Shown one piece after another: positions 18,326-27,814 of a stretch of DNA of 64,000 nt. The translations under genes and the position numbers were made by a program. The notes beneath the pieces were generated by a model. That model did not search any database and was not told the DNA's origin. It saw nothing but the letters and a program-made list of their open reading frames with translations. Each line of letters opens with the position of its first letter. The stretch's first letter is position 1. Source of the DNA: Methylovirgula ligni (GTDB taxonomy: Bacteria; Pseudomonadota; Alphaproteobacteria; Rhizobiales; Beijerinckiaceae); assembly GCF_004135935.1 (NCBI RefSeq), contig NZ_CP025086.1, forward strand, positions 2,418,001 through 2,482,000. The letters run 5' to 3'.

Positions 18326-18727
18326 TCAAAGCTCGCCAGATAAATTGAGTTCCTCGCGCAGCGTTGTCTCCAGATTACTGATCTGAAAAGGCTTTTGTAG
18401 TACTGCCCGGCCGGCATGCGAGGCGGGGATTCCGGTCCGCCCGTATCCCGTGGTAAAGATGAAAGGACAGCCGCGCTCGGCGAGAAAATCGGCGATCGGA
18501 TCGATCTTCTCGTTGCCGAGGTTGACGTCGAGCAAGGCGACATCGACATCGCTCTGGGCGAGATATTCGAGCGCCGGTGCGACGTGGGCGAAAGAGGCAG
18601 CAATCGTGAAGCCGAGCTCTTCCAGCATATCGGTGAGCATCATCGCGATGAGCGGCTCGTCTTCCACCACGAGAATGCGCGCCGGGTGCGCGCCTTCACG
18701 AGGGTCATCGGCTCGTTCACTTGCCAC
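18326..18727 (-). CDS. Single-domain response regulator
   Basis: A 133-residue receiver protein. The acidic pair lies in ILVVEDEPLIA, the phospho-acceptor is Asp67 in VALLDVNLG, the conserved Thr is in FIFTTGYG and the lysine in VLQKPFQ. The FTTGYG pattern marks the FATGUY-type receivers common in alphaproteobacteria, often linked to HWE/HisKA_2 kinases and general stress signalling. No kinase gene is adjacent. The stop lies 14 bases from the end of the convergent FecR gene. Confidence 0.85.
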   Translation of the reverse strand: MASERADDPREGAHPARILVVEDEPLIAMMLTDMLEELGFTIAASFAHVAPALEYLAQSDVDVALLDVNLGNEKIDPIADFLAERGCPFIFTTGYGRTGIPASHAGRAVLQKPFQISNLETTLREELNLSGEL

Positions 18728-18763
18728 GCCACCCGCCGCTTCAGAATGTCCACTGGCCGATGC

Positions 18764-20017
18764 TTAGGGACTCTGATGCGAGGCGTCAAATGCGGCGGCG
18801 GGTTGTGGTGTTTCCCCCAGCACGGCCCGGTAGAGTGCGACCAGCGCATCGAGATGGCGTTCGAGCGTGAGCGGCTTCGTCCAATAGAGATCATAGGCAG
18901 CGCGCGACATCTGCCGCGCGGTGTCGTCGTCCGAGAGCCGTTGCAGTGCACCGGCGAGCGAATCCGGGTCGGCGGATTTGAACCAGAGACCGTTGACGCC
19001 ATCCTGCACGGCTTCGCGCCCGGCGCAGACGTCGCTGACGATGACCGGCGTGCCAAGACCAAGCGATTCGAGCACGGTCAGCGGCTGGCCCTCATACCAG
19101 ACCGAAGGAAAGACGAGCGCCCGCGCGGCGCGCATCAATTGCTTGACCTCGGCAGGAGATTTCCAGCCGAGAATCCTCGCCTTTGGATAGAGGGCTTTCA
19201 ATTCATCGGCCGCCGGTCCGTCGCCGACGAAGATCGCCTGTCGGCCGGCGCGCCGCGCGGCCTCGGCGAATATTTTTGCGCCTTTTTCCGCCGAGAGGCG
19301 TCCGACGAAAACGAAATCTCGAAGCGGCGCCTCCGGCTTCTGGCCCATCGGCGCGACATCGATCGGATTGGCAATATCGTGATAGCGCACGCCGGCTGGC
19401 AGATAGGGTTGCAAAATCTCGCGTTGCAGGCGGCTGATGGTGATGACGTCGCTGAGACTGTCCAGCATCCCGGTTTTGAGCAATTCATGGCGGCCGACGC
19501 GCATCAGCTTGCGCGCGTAGTTGCGCGAGTCGCAATTATGCGTGACGCAGGCCAGCGACATGGGCCGGCGCAGGCAGGGCCGCGCGACCGGATAATCGTA
19601 GAAGCCGCCATTGGGGCAGGCGAGATAATATTCGTGCATCGTGAAGACGCGCGGCACTTTCGTGCGTTTCAAAACCGGGCCGATGGAGGGCGAAAGCGCC
19701 TTGGCCCAGGCATGAACGTGTACAATCGTCTGGCGCGGATCGCAGGCATCGAGCACTTCGGCAAGTTTTCGTGCCGCCGCAACATTCCACAACCATTGGA
19801 CGCCGAAGCGTGTGAGCGACCCGGCCGATGTCACGTCGGGCTGGTCGAGCACCACGGTCTTGACATGGGCCGCCGCGAGGCCGGGATCGACCGGACCGAC
19901 AGCGGCGAAATAGACGACGTCATGGCCGAGCAGCGCCAGGCCTTTTGCGCTCTCGATCGAGACTTTCGCTTGCCCGCCGTTAACATGGGCATGGTCGGCA
20001 ACAATGACGATTTTCAA
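18764..20017 (-). CDS. Glycosyltransferase family 4 protein
   Basis: A 417-residue GT-B glycosyltransferase. The N-terminal domain begins MKIVIVADHAHVNGGQAKV. The C-terminal nucleotide-sugar domain has VFVGRLSAEKGAKIFAEA and the GT4 signature FPSVWYEGQPLTVLESLGLG with the conserved Glu pair. Such enzymes add one sugar to a lipid-linked repeat unit at the cytoplasmic face. Donor and acceptor cannot be told. It shares clear similarity in layout with the next gene (20076-21305), which suggests an old duplication. It is the last gene of the minus-strand exopolysaccharide set. Confidence 0.9.
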   Translation of the reverse strand: MKIVIVADHAHVNGGQAKVSIESAKGLALLGHDVVYFAAVGPVDPGLAAAHVKTVVLDQPDVTSAGSLTRFGVQWLWNVAAARKLAEVLDACDPRQTIVHVHAWAKALSPSIGPVLKRTKVPRVFTMHEYYLACPNGGFYDYPVARPCLRRPMSLACVTHNCDSRNYARKLMRVGRHELLKTGMLDSLSDVITISRLQREILQPYLPAGVRYHDIANPIDVAPMGQKPEAPLRDFVFVGRLSAEKGAKIFAEAARRAGRQAIFVGDGPAADELKALYPKARILGWKSPAEVKQLMRAARALVFPSVWYEGQPLTVLESLGLGTPVIVSDVCAGREAVQDGVNGLWFKSADPDSLAGALQRLSDDDTARQMSRAAYDLYWTKPLTLERHLDALVALYRAVLGETPQPAAAFDASHQSP

Positions 20018-20075
20018 CAGCCTGGTTCCAAAACTGCCGTAGGGCGGTTTCTGTCTAACCGAAAAGCTTTGCCAA

Positions 20076-21305
20076 TCAATAACCTTGAGCCTTGCGATCC
20101 GGCGCGCATCTTAGCGCATAGAGCGCGAGAAGCCGCCGGGCATGCGCCGCCGGCGTCGGCGGGTCGGCCCAGTAGGTCTGGTAAGCTGCGCGGCCCATGT
20201 CCTGCGCCAGATTATCGTCCTTGAGACGTATAAAGGCTTCGGCAAGGGCCTCCGTCGCGGGCGCGACCACGAAACCGGTTTGCGCCGTCACGCGCTCGGC
20301 CGCGCCGCAACGATCCGACGCGATGGTTGCGAGGCCGAAAGCCTGCGCCTCGTAGACGGTCATGGGGCCGGTTTCCATCCAAAGGGAAGGCGCGACGACG
20401 GCCCGCACGCGCGTGCGCAGCAGCGTCTCAACCGCCGCCGGAGCGAGCCAGCCGGTGATCTCCGCGTGCGGGCATGCGGCTTTGATATCTGCCGCCGCCG
20501 GGCCATCGCCGACAAACAGGATGGGCGCGCTGGCAGCCGCAGCGGCGCGCGCGGCGACAAGGGCGCCTTTCTCCGGCGTCAACCGGCCGATGAAAGCAAA
20601 GCTTCGTCCGCTCATTGCCGCATCGATCGGTGGTGCCTTGGCGATGGAGATCGGATTGTCGATGCGATCGTGATGCCAATTTTCCGGCAATAAGGGAGTG
20701 AGCGTATCGCGGCCGCGATCGGAGACATGAATCATATTGACGTCGTTTGTGCCGAAGCTTTGCCGCGTCGCCGCCGTGCGCAGTACACGTACCGCCTTAT
20801 GCAGATAGCTTTTCGGATCGCAATTGGCGCTGATGCAGGCCAGCGACATCGGCTGCAATTCGCAGGGCGCAGTGCGATCGAAGCGAAACAGGACGCCGTT
20901 CGGGCAGGCGAGGAAGTAATCGTGCGCCGTGATGAAGAGCGGCAGCTTCGCCTGCATCAAGACCGGAAAAATCGCCGGCGAGAATGCCCGTGTCCATTGA
21001 TGCAGATGGATCACCGTTTCTGGCGCGCCTGCGAAGGGCGCCAAAACCGCGCACAGCTTCCGTGCCGCGGCGGTGTTCCAGATTCCCGCGGCGGCGCCGC
21101 GTGCCGCGCCAAGCGTCCAGACGTCGGGCTGATGCAGGCAGATGGTCTCGATCGCCGGGTGTGTGAGTTGGGAATCGACGGCTTCCGTTGCGTGAATATA
21201 GGTCACACGCGCTCCGGTCTCGGCAAGCGCGCGCGCCGATTCCACTGCGACGCGCTGGGCGCCGCCTGTCAGTTCCGCGAAATCTGCGACGATGATCGCG
21301 TGCAT
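20076..21305 (-). CDS. Glycosyltransferase family 4 protein
   Basis: A 409-residue GT-B enzyme starting MHAIIVADFAELTGGAQRVA, with AFIGRLTPEKGALVAARAA and the donor-site block APSLWMETGPMTVYEAQAFG in the C-terminal half. It resembles the neighbouring transferase at 18764-20017 along much of its length, including a shared CPNG..F..PC..PMSLACI segment, so the two are likely paralogues adding consecutive sugars. The gene lies in the minus-strand exopolysaccharide locus, 58 bases upstream of its paralogue. Sugar specificity is unknown. Confidence 0.9.
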   Translation of the reverse strand: MHAIIVADFAELTGGAQRVAVESARALAETGARVTYIHATEAVDSQLTHPAIETICLHQPDVWTLGAARGAAAGIWNTAAARKLCAVLAPFAGAPETVIHLHQWTRAFSPAIFPVLMQAKLPLFITAHDYFLACPNGVLFRFDRTAPCELQPMSLACISANCDPKSYLHKAVRVLRTAATRQSFGTNDVNMIHVSDRGRDTLTPLLPENWHHDRIDNPISIAKAPPIDAAMSGRSFAFIGRLTPEKGALVAARAAAAASAPILFVGDGPAAADIKAACPHAEITGWLAPAAVETLLRTRVRAVVAPSLWMETGPMTVYEAQAFGLATIASDRCGAAERVTAQTGFVVAPATEALAEAFIRLKDDNLAQDMGRAAYQTYWADPPTPAAHARRLLALYALRCAPDRKAQGY

Positions 21306-21321
21306 AAAGGACGCCGTTCTC

Positions 21322-21702
21322 TCAATCTCGCCTCCGCCAGGCGCCGCCGAAAAGTCCGGCAGCGGCTATCAGCCAGCCGAGGATAGTCAGCGAGCCGCCG
21401 ATTGGCGCGATCATAACAAGCGGACTCTGCGGAAAGATGGCATGGCTCGTCAGTTCGCCGCTGAAGAGCAGCGTGCCGAGAAGGAGGGCGGCGATGCCGA
21501 AATAGAGCAGGCGGCTGGCAGGTATAGCCGTTTGCGCAAAGGCGCTGAGCGCGACGATTCCGACCGCGTTGGCGAGCAGGAATTCGGACGATGTTTTCAG
21601 CAGCGGGCTGGGGAGAGCGTGGGCGGCGGCCGCGGCCTCCGCGACGCCCGCGGCGGCGAGAAGCGCGGCGAAGCCGGCAAAAATCTGTGGGGCTTTGGTC
21701 AT
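21322..21702 (-). CDS. DUF423 family membrane protein (YgdD-like)
   Basis: A 126-residue membrane protein with four predicted helices. It has the DUF423 pattern: an N-terminal helix rich in Ala, then LLKTSSEFLLANAVGIVALSAF, LLYFGIAALLLGTLLFSGEL and a Gly-rich PIGGSLTILGWLIAA. The function of the family is not established. It sits 16 bases upstream of the glycosyltransferase on the same strand and may be cotranscribed with the polysaccharide genes without taking part in synthesis. Confidence 0.82.
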   Translation of the reverse strand: MTKAPQIFAGFAALLAAAGVAEAAAAAHALPSPLLKTSSEFLLANAVGIVALSAFAQTAIPASRLLYFGIAALLLGTLLFSGELTSHAIFPQSPLVMIAPIGGSLTILGWLIAAAGLFGGAWRRRD

Positions 21703-21808
21703 GTCCTCATTCGTCTTGGATGCGCGATGCGAAGCCTCACGGCTGGATGATACATATAACCGAGGCCGCGAACCGAGGTCGATCCGAATTGCCGGAGCCG
21801 CATCGTCG

Positions 21809-23107
21809 TCAGCCGTAGCCTTCCCGGGCCGCTGCCGCCATTGGCGCCGTGTCGGCGGGTGGAGCGGCGGCTTTCGTGCTCCGGAAGCGCCAGCGCTGGC
21901 GCGCGGCCTCCAATCCCCAGATCATGCCGCAGAAGAGATAAAGCTGCCGCCAATGATCGACATCGATCTGGAAGGCCTGCAGGAAAAGCGCGAAGAGGCC
22001 GGGAAAGACGCCCTGAGCAACCCGCCGGAACGGCGAGGTGACGAACATCAGGCGAAAACCGACGAAACAGGTCATCAGAACGATCAGAATCCAGGCCATT
22101 CCGCCAAGCCATCCGTCGTTGGCGAAGCCGCCGATGTAGCTATTGTGCGGCTCAAATTCGAAGATGACGCGAAAACGCAGGGGCCCGAAGCCCCAGGGCC
22201 GCTCGAGAAGCATCGGAATCGAATGAAGCTGATTGCCAAAGCGGCCGGTCGAACCCTCGTCGTATTTGTGCGCCGCGGCGCGTTCTAAGAAGAATTCGCG
22301 AATGTTATCTTGCGACAAGATCACGATCAGAAACAGAATCGCGGCGCCGAGGCCGAACAGCGTCATGATGACGATCCGACGCCGCTTGGCTGCACTATCC
22401 GCTGTCACGAAGGAACTGAAGATCAAAAGCAGCAAGGCAATGATGGCCGTTCCCCACGAGCCGCGCGAATAGGACAGCAGAACGCCAAGGATCAGCATGC
22501 CCGCTGCGGCGAAGGAGATGAGCCGCGAGACGCCGGTGCCGATCAGAAGATCCTGGAACGTGAACACGATCGCGGGAATGAGATAGGAGCCGAAGACGTT
22601 CGGGTCCTTGAATGTACCGGCCGCGCGGCCCCCTTCGAAGACGAACATTTCGGGCTTCGGGATCAGGTGGAAATAGGCGAGAACGCCGACCGAAGCGGAG
22701 ACGAAGGCGCCAAATGTATAAGCCTTCATGCAAAGCTCGGCGCGGTGAATTGTCCGTTCGCCGAAATAGAGCGTGAAGCAGAAGACCGAAAGGACAAGAT
22801 AAAGGCTCTGCAACTGGTAGATGCGGGATTCGGAGCTATCCCAATACGGCATCAGGGCGATGAAGCCGCAGGCCAGAAAAATCGTCCAGAGAATCAGGAT
22901 CAATGCCTGGACGCGATGAATCTTGAAGCCGCCCACGAACCACATCGGGATCGCCACAAGCGCGACGAAGTCGTAGGGCGAAGGCTCGATGACGGACATG
23001 AGCCCGGCGAAGACCCAAACGGCGAACACGATATCGAGCAGAGTCTGATAGGAGATCTGCCGGTTGCGGCCGCCGTGCCGGGCAAGGGGAATCGATGTCA
23101 TCGTCAT
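21809..23107 (-). CDS. O-antigen ligase/polymerase family membrane protein (Wzy/WaaL-like)
   Basis: A 432-residue multi-span membrane protein with about ten to twelve helices. The Wzy_C-type region shows LLSYSRGSWGTAIIALL, and the large periplasmic loop near residues 290-350 has ERPWGFGPLRF and FEPHNSYIGGFANDGW. Members polymerise lipid-linked repeat units or ligate glycans in the periplasm. In this locus, next to a WcaJ-like initiator and Wza/Wzc-like proteins, a polymerase role is more likely than ligation to lipid A. It lies four bases from the upstream secreted protein gene. Confidence 0.85.
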   Translation of the reverse strand: MTMTSIPLARHGGRNRQISYQTLLDIVFAVWVFAGLMSVIEPSPYDFVALVAIPMWFVGGFKIHRVQALILILWTIFLACGFIALMPYWDSSESRIYQLQSLYLVLSVFCFTLYFGERTIHRAELCMKAYTFGAFVSASVGVLAYFHLIPKPEMFVFEGGRAAGTFKDPNVFGSYLIPAIVFTFQDLLIGTGVSRLISFAAAGMLILGVLLSYSRGSWGTAIIALLLLIFSSFVTADSAAKRRRIVIMTLFGLGAAILFLIVILSQDNIREFFLERAAAHKYDEGSTGRFGNQLHSIPMLLERPWGFGPLRFRVIFEFEPHNSYIGGFANDGWLGGMAWILIVLMTCFVGFRLMFVTSPFRRVAQGVFPGLFALFLQAFQIDVDHWRQLYLFCGMIWGLEAARQRWRFRSTKAAAPPADTAPMAAAAREGYG

Positions 23108-23111
23108 GAGC

Positions 23112-24287
23112 TTAACCCGCCTCCGGCGTGATTTTAAGCTTCTGCCGCAGCAATAGACGCGGGCCGGCCTGACAGTCCTTCATGGTAATGGCGATGAAAT
23201 AGAGGAAAGCATCGTCCTCGCCTGCATTATCGAAATTCCGCCCGGTGGAATCCTCGGCCAGGATGGACGGATAGGAAACGGCGACATTCGTCGCGCAGGA
23301 ATCAGACGAGAGGTTCGGGCCGGCGCGCAGAAGCTTGGGCAGGCTCCAATGCAGCGGATCATGACCCGTCGCATAATAGATGCCGTCGACCGGGAAGAGC
23401 GTGTCGTTATGTTGCGCATCGAAGACGGCGAGCCAATCGCCGCTCCGACGCAGACGCACCACCGCCCCGACAGGAAAGGTGAAAGGGCCGATCTGCGCGC
23501 AAGCCTTCACGCCAGGGTCAGGCTGCCGGTAAGGGTCGGTATAGCGGATGCTATAGGCACGTCCATCGTAGGCGCGCCAGGAGGCCGAATCGAGCGGCGT
23601 AGACGAACGAAAAAGGCAGGCGCCGTAAGGTTGCCCGTCCCATCCGGTCGTGGCGGCGAAGAAATATTCATAGTGCCCGTCTGAAAATATATTCGACGGA
23701 TTGAAGAAGCCGCGATGGCGTCCTTGTCCCGCGTCCTGCGTGAAAGGCGCTGCGGCGACGACCAGCGGCGCCGCCTTGATGAAATTCTGGCCCCCGTCGG
23801 CGGAGCGATAGGCGACGACTGTATTGTACCAGCAGCCGAGCGAGTCCTTGACGCTGCATCGGCCGAAATTATCGGCATGATATTCGTGGTGGACCAGCGC
23901 GGCGACATCCTTGCCGTTTGGCGTCCATGTCGCGGTAATGAAATTGCGATCGTTGTAATGGGCCGGGTTTGGATCGTTGCCGCTGTCCAGCACGATATGG
24001 CAATCGAGCTTGAGATGCGACAAGTCGGGGCCGCGCAAGGTGCGATTGATCGAATGCAGGCCGAAAAAGACGATCTTGCCGGAGCTGTCGCGAAAAGCGC
24101 GGGCATTGACGTCGGGCATCACGTCCGGCGGATCGCAATCCTCACGCATCATGTCGAAGACGACTTGCGGATTTCCGGCGAGAGAAACATTGAGCTGTGG
24201 GAGGCTTGCCGCATCGGCCGCAGGCGTCGCGAGAGCGAGCGCAAAGGCCGCGCAAGCGGCGTGGCGGCTCGTGCGCTCAATAGACAT
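23112..24287 (-). CDS. Exported protein of unknown function in the exopolysaccharide locus (possible beta-propeller)
   Basis: I do not recognise a family with certainty. The 391-residue product has a signal peptide (~1-27, AACAAFALALATPAADAAS) and eight or more cysteines. Repeated motifs such as FFGLHSINR, YEYFFAATTGWDGQ and DGIYYATGHDPLHWS, with Asp/Trp-rich turns, resemble five-bladed beta-propellers of glycoside-hydrolase type. Its start overlaps the end of the WcaJ-like gene by 11 bases and its stop lies four bases before the polymerase start, so it is part of the operon. A role in trimming or binding the polysaccharide outside the cell is inference. Confidence 0.6.
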   Translation of the reverse strand: MSIERTSRHAACAAFALALATPAADAASLPQLNVSLAGNPQVVFDMMREDCDPPDVMPDVNARAFRDSSGKIVFFGLHSINRTLRGPDLSHLKLDCHIVLDSGNDPNPAHYNDRNFITATWTPNGKDVAALVHHEYHADNFGRCSVKDSLGCWYNTVVAYRSADGGQNFIKAAPLVVAAAPFTQDAGQGRHRGFFNPSNIFSDGHYEYFFAATTGWDGQPYGACLFRSSTPLDSASWRAYDGRAYSIRYTDPYRQPDPGVKACAQIGPFTFPVGAVVRLRRSGDWLAVFDAQHNDTLFPVDGIYYATGHDPLHWSLPKLLRAGPNLSSDSCATNVAVSYPSILAEDSTGRNFDNAGEDDAFLYFIAITMKDCQAGPRLLLRQKLKITPEAG

Positions 24288-25821
24288 TTCTGTTCTTGAA
24301 AAGCGCCCAGGGCGTCGCGAGCAGGATATAGATGTCGAGTACGATCGACCAGTTCTCGATATAATAAAGGTCGCACTCGACGCGGCCCTGGATTTTCTCC
24401 GGCGTATCCGTCTCGCCGCGCCAGCCGTGGATTTGCGCCCAACCGGTGATGCCCGGGCTCACCCGGTGGCGCGCGAAATAGCCATCGACGACTTCATCAT
24501 ATTGCCGCTCCGCCGCCTTGGCGTGCAGAGCGTGCGGCCGTGGCCCGACGAGCGAAAGGTTGCCCTTGAAGACGACGTTGAACAGCTGCGGCAATTCATC
24601 AAGAGACGTCTTGCGGATGAAACGGCCGACCCGGGTGACGCGGGGATCGTCTTTGGTGACAAGCTTCGTGGCGCCGAAGTCCAGCAGATCGGTCCGCATC
24701 GAGCGGAATTTGAAGACCTCGACGATCTCGTTGTTGAAGCCGTAACGCTTCTGGCGGAAGAGCACAGGTCCTTTCGAGTCGAGCTTCACTGCCAAGGCGA
24801 CGAGCGCCATCACCGGTGCCAGCAAAACAAGACAAAGGCTGCCCACGATCTTGTCGAAGGCATATTTGAGGACGACGTCCCATCCGGCGATCGGCTTGTC
24901 GAAAATATCGATCAGCGGGACGCTGCCGATGTAGGAATAGGAGTGCGGCCGGAAATGCAGCTTGTTCATATGCGCCGCGAGGCGGATGTCGATCGGCAGC
25001 ACCCACAGCTTGCGCAGCATTTGCAGAATGCGCGCCTCGGCGGTAATCGGCAGCGTGAAGATGATCAGATCGATACGTGTGCGGCGGCTGAAGGCGATGA
25101 GATCGTCCACCGTCCCGAGCTTGGGAAAGCCTGCGACGACGGCGGGGGAGCGCGCGTCCGTCCGGTCGTCGAAAATGCCGAGGATTTGAAGATCGGCTAA
25201 CGGTTGCGCCGCCAATTGGTTGAGCAGGATGTCCGCCGCGCCGCCGCCGCCGACGAGAATGGTGCGCCGGGCCAGGCGCCCGGAGCTGATCAGCCGGTCG
25301 ACGATCAGCGCCAGCAGGGCGCGCTCGCCGGTGAGAATCGCGAGGCTGCCGAGATACCAGGCGAGCATGAAAACCCGCGAATAGACCGCATCGAGCTTGA
25401 GAAAGAAGATGAACACCAGCGCGCTGCCGTAGACGATGGTCACGGCGCCGGCGATTTGCAGGCCGTCGGCCGGAAATTTCCGGAAGGCGCTGATCTTGTA
25501 AAGTTCCGAACTCTGAATCGCGAGGACGGACAGGGCGCCGATGAGCGGCATGACGATCAGATATTGCGATCCATAGCCTTCGCTGTGCGCGAGATAGACG
25601 AAGTGAACCGCGAAGCCGACGGCGGTGATCAGCAGAAATTCCGCGAAGCGCACGAGACCTTCGAGAACGACGCGCGAGATCGCCGGCACATTGGCGCCGC
25701 TCTGCATTGCGCGCGCGGCGCTGGCAAGCTTCTCCGCCGTTACCTCGGCGTCAGGCCGTGGCGCGCTCGTCGCATCATCGGGAGCAACCTGTTGCAGATC
25801 GGAGAGCGAGATCTTTTTCAT
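24277..25821 (-). CDS. Undecaprenyl-phosphate sugar phosphotransferase (WcaJ/ExoY-like, polyisoprenyl-phosphate hexose-1-P transferase)
   Basis: A 514-residue initiating transferase. The N-terminal half has four to five membrane helices (~60-175) and a nucleotide-binding-like domain ([19 protein letters not shown]). A further hydrophobic segment near 335 leads into the catalytic bacterial sugar transferase domain (~325-514) with [39 protein letters not shown] and VGPRPHA. It moves a hexose-1-phosphate, usually glucose or galactose, to undecaprenyl phosphate, the first step of repeat-unit synthesis. The next gene upstream ends 12 bases away, consistent with an operon. Confidence 0.93.
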   Translation of the reverse strand: MKKISLSDLQQVAPDDATSAPRPDAEVTAEKLASAARAMQSGANVPAISRVVLEGLVRFAEFLLITAVGFAVHFVYLAHSEGYGSQYLIVMPLIGALSVLAIQSSELYKISAFRKFPADGLQIAGAVTIVYGSALVFIFFLKLDAVYSRVFMLAWYLGSLAILTGERALLALIVDRLISSGRLARRTILVGGGGAADILLNQLAAQPLADLQILGIFDDRTDARSPAVVAGFPKLGTVDDLIAFSRRTRIDLIIFTLPITAEARILQMLRKLWVLPIDIRLAAHMNKLHFRPHSYSYIGSVPLIDIFDKPIAGWDVVLKYAFDKIVGSLCLVLLAPVMALVALAVKLDSKGPVLFRQKRYGFNNEIVEVFKFRSMRTDLLDFGATKLVTKDDPRVTRVGRFIRKTSLDELPQLFNVVFKGNLSLVGPRPHALHAKAAERQYDEVVDGYFARHRVSPGITGWAQIHGWRGETDTPEKIQGRVECDLYYIENWSIVLDIYILLATPWALFKNRNVY

Positions 25822-25833
25822 CCTGGCTGCAAC

Positions 25834-27030
25834 TCACGAAGAAGGAACGACGGACGAATTGGCGGGGCTGCGGCGGCTACGACGCGCCGCAAGGGCCTCG
25901 GCATAGCCAGCGATAACGGCGTCGGCCATATCGCTGATCTTAAATTTCGTCTTGACGAAATCGGCGAGCGCACGGCTTTCGGCGCGCACCTGATCCGCCG
26001 GCCGCGTCAGCGTCTTCTTCAACGTCGCGGCGAGCAATTGCGGATCGTCGGGAACGATGAGGCGGTCGCGGTAAGGTCCGAAGATTTCATTGATGCCGCC
26101 GACATCCGTCGCGACGAGCGGGACTTCCGCGGCGGCAGCCTCCAGCACGATATAGGGCAATGATTCGGCCCGGCTCGGGACGACGAGAACGCGGCCGAGG
26201 CGGAAAGCCTCGTGAGCCGGCATGACGCCTGCGAAAGTAACCTGTTCCCCGATGCCGCGCTGTACCGCATGCTCGATAAGCTTGGCGTCGTCCGGCCCGC
26301 TGCCCACCAGGACGAGCCGCGGCTTTATCGGCCCTTGTGAGATCAGCGCGATCGCGTCGATGAGCGTGTCGATGCCCTTGGCGGCGCGCAATTCGCCGAC
26401 ATAGAGAAAGTCCGCCGCATCGGCATTCGGCGCGACGGGCACAAATTCGTTCGGGCTCAAGCCGTTATAGACGATCCGCGTGAGTTTCGTTGTCGGCCCG
26501 ACGCGGCGGCGGAACTGCTGCGCGATATAGCCGCTCTCGAACAAATAGACGTCGGTACCGGCGACCAGCAGCCGTTCGATCGCCATATAGGTGCGCTCGA
26601 TCAGCGGCCCGGAGCGATAATTGAAACTGCCGCCATGCGGCGTATAGGCACGAACCGGCTTGTCAGCGCGCGAAAGAACGGCGGGGAGCCGCGCATAGGC
26701 GCCGCCCTTGGAGCCGTGGCCATGAACGACATCGACATTGAGGGCGTTGGCGTGCGCGGCGACCCGCAACGCCGCGGGAATGTCGAGGATATGCGCCGGC
26801 CGCTGCATCGGGATACGCAGAAGGCCGAGTTCGAGGGACGGCGTGAGAGCGTCGAGCGTCTCATCGGCACGGCGACCGCCGGTTCGGGAATCGGTCACAA
26901 GACCGACCGCGTGCCCTCGCTCGATCTGCTCGCGCGTCAGGTCGACGACGTGACGGAACAGGCCGCCCAAAGGCGCGCGCAAGACATGCAAGATTCGCAA
27001 TTTTCGACTCGCGGACGCGGGCTGTGTCAT
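25834..27030 (-). CDS. Glycosyltransferase family 4 protein
   Basis: A 398-residue GT-B enzyme. The N-terminal acceptor domain starts RKLRILHVLRAPLGGLFRHV, and the donor domain has FLYVGELRAAKGIDTLIDAI and VVPSRAESLPYIVLEAAAAE with the conserved acidic residues. The ATG at 27030 is chosen because GGGAC precedes it; the longer open frame to 27198 would overlap the Wza-like gene. The first glycosyltransferase after the WcaJ-like initiator often adds the second sugar, but the substrate is unknown here. It lies 16 bases downstream of the export lipoprotein gene. Confidence 0.9.
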   Translation of the reverse strand: MTQPASASRKLRILHVLRAPLGGLFRHVVDLTREQIERGHAVGLVTDSRTGGRRADETLDALTPSLELGLLRIPMQRPAHILDIPAALRVAAHANALNVDVVHGHGSKGGAYARLPAVLSRADKPVRAYTPHGGSFNYRSGPLIERTYMAIERLLVAGTDVYLFESGYIAQQFRRRVGPTTKLTRIVYNGLSPNEFVPVAPNADAADFLYVGELRAAKGIDTLIDAIALISQGPIKPRLVLVGSGPDDAKLIEHAVQRGIGEQVTFAGVMPAHEAFRLGRVLVVPSRAESLPYIVLEAAAAEVPLVATDVGGINEIFGPYRDRLIVPDDPQLLAATLKKTLTRPADQVRAESRALADFVKTKFKISDMADAVIAGYAEALAARRSRRSPANSSVVPSS

Positions 27031-27046
27031 GAGGGTTTGTCCCTCT

Positions 27047-27607
27047 TTAGAAATAGCGTTCACGCACGACAATCGTGTCGCCGGGCTTGACCTGCTGAAG
27101 GATGGGGACCGCACCCGTGTAGGGGTGCCCGTCGATGGTTCGCGTGAGATCGACGGAGTCCTTGTAGGCTCTCGGCGTAAAGCCGCCAGCGATCGCAACC
27201 GCGGTCTGTGCCGTCATGCCGTTGACATAAGGATATTGGCCCGGCGTCGTCACCTCGCCCAGAATGAAGAAGGGCCGGAAAGCTTCGACCTCGATCGAAA
27301 CACGCGGGTCGCGAATGTAGCCCGCGCGCAGCCGTGCTTCAATTTTTCGCGCAAGTGACGCGGTCGTATCGCCTTCCGCGACGACCGACCCGATCAGGGG
27401 CATCGAGATATGTCCGCTTCCGTCGACGGCATAGGAATTGCTCAAACTATCTTGCCCAAACACGATGATGCGCAGGCGGTCGCCGCTTGCCAGCGTATAG
27501 GGGGCATCCGGATTGGTGTCGAAATAGGCCGAATAAGACGTCGTCGCGCAGGCGCCAAGCGCGAGCGAGAGAATGATCAAGCCTGCCGAAACCAAACCGC
27601 GCAACAT
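27047..27607 (-). CDS. Polysaccharide export outer-membrane lipoprotein (Wza/ExoF-like)
   Basis: A 186-residue lipoprotein. The N-terminal signal ends in the lipobox LALGAC with the lipidated Cys20. The Poly_export domain (YTLASGDRLRIIVFGQDSLS) and a SLBB-type domain (FFILGEVTTPGQYPYVNGMT) follow. It is shorter than E. coli Wza, as is normal for alphaproteobacterial ExoF-type proteins that may lack the outer-membrane helix. It should export polymer through the outer membrane with the Wzc-like protein encoded divergently at 27815. ATG 27607 is chosen; a GTG at 27619 is possible. Confidence 0.9.
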   Translation of the reverse strand: MLRGLVSAGLIILSLALGACATTSYSAYFDTNPDAPYTLASGDRLRIIVFGQDSLSNSYAVDGSGHISMPLIGSVVAEGDTTASLARKIEARLRAGYIRDPRVSIEVEAFRPFFILGEVTTPGQYPYVNGMTAQTAVAIAGGFTPRAYKDSVDLTRTIDGHPYTGAVPILQQVKPGDTIVVRERYF

Positions 27608-27814
27608 GTCGACTGCCACCAGATGAAGATTTCGATGAGAAGCTCAGGTCCGCAGCCGTTTATAGGTTGTCATGGTTAACAAAGCTTAACTCTCGGCAGC
27701 GATGGCGGCGCCGAAATTAACCTCGTTTCAACCATAAAGCGGCTTGATAGCGAGAGGGCGGAAGGCTTTGCGACGGCGAAGCGTGCGCCACGAGTGTGAC
27801 CCTTGGAGCAGCGG

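Noticed and set aside
18416-20224. Plus-strand open frame of 602 codons opposite a receiver and a glycosyltransferase
   Set aside because: It spans two real minus-strand genes and their gap, with no domain of its own.
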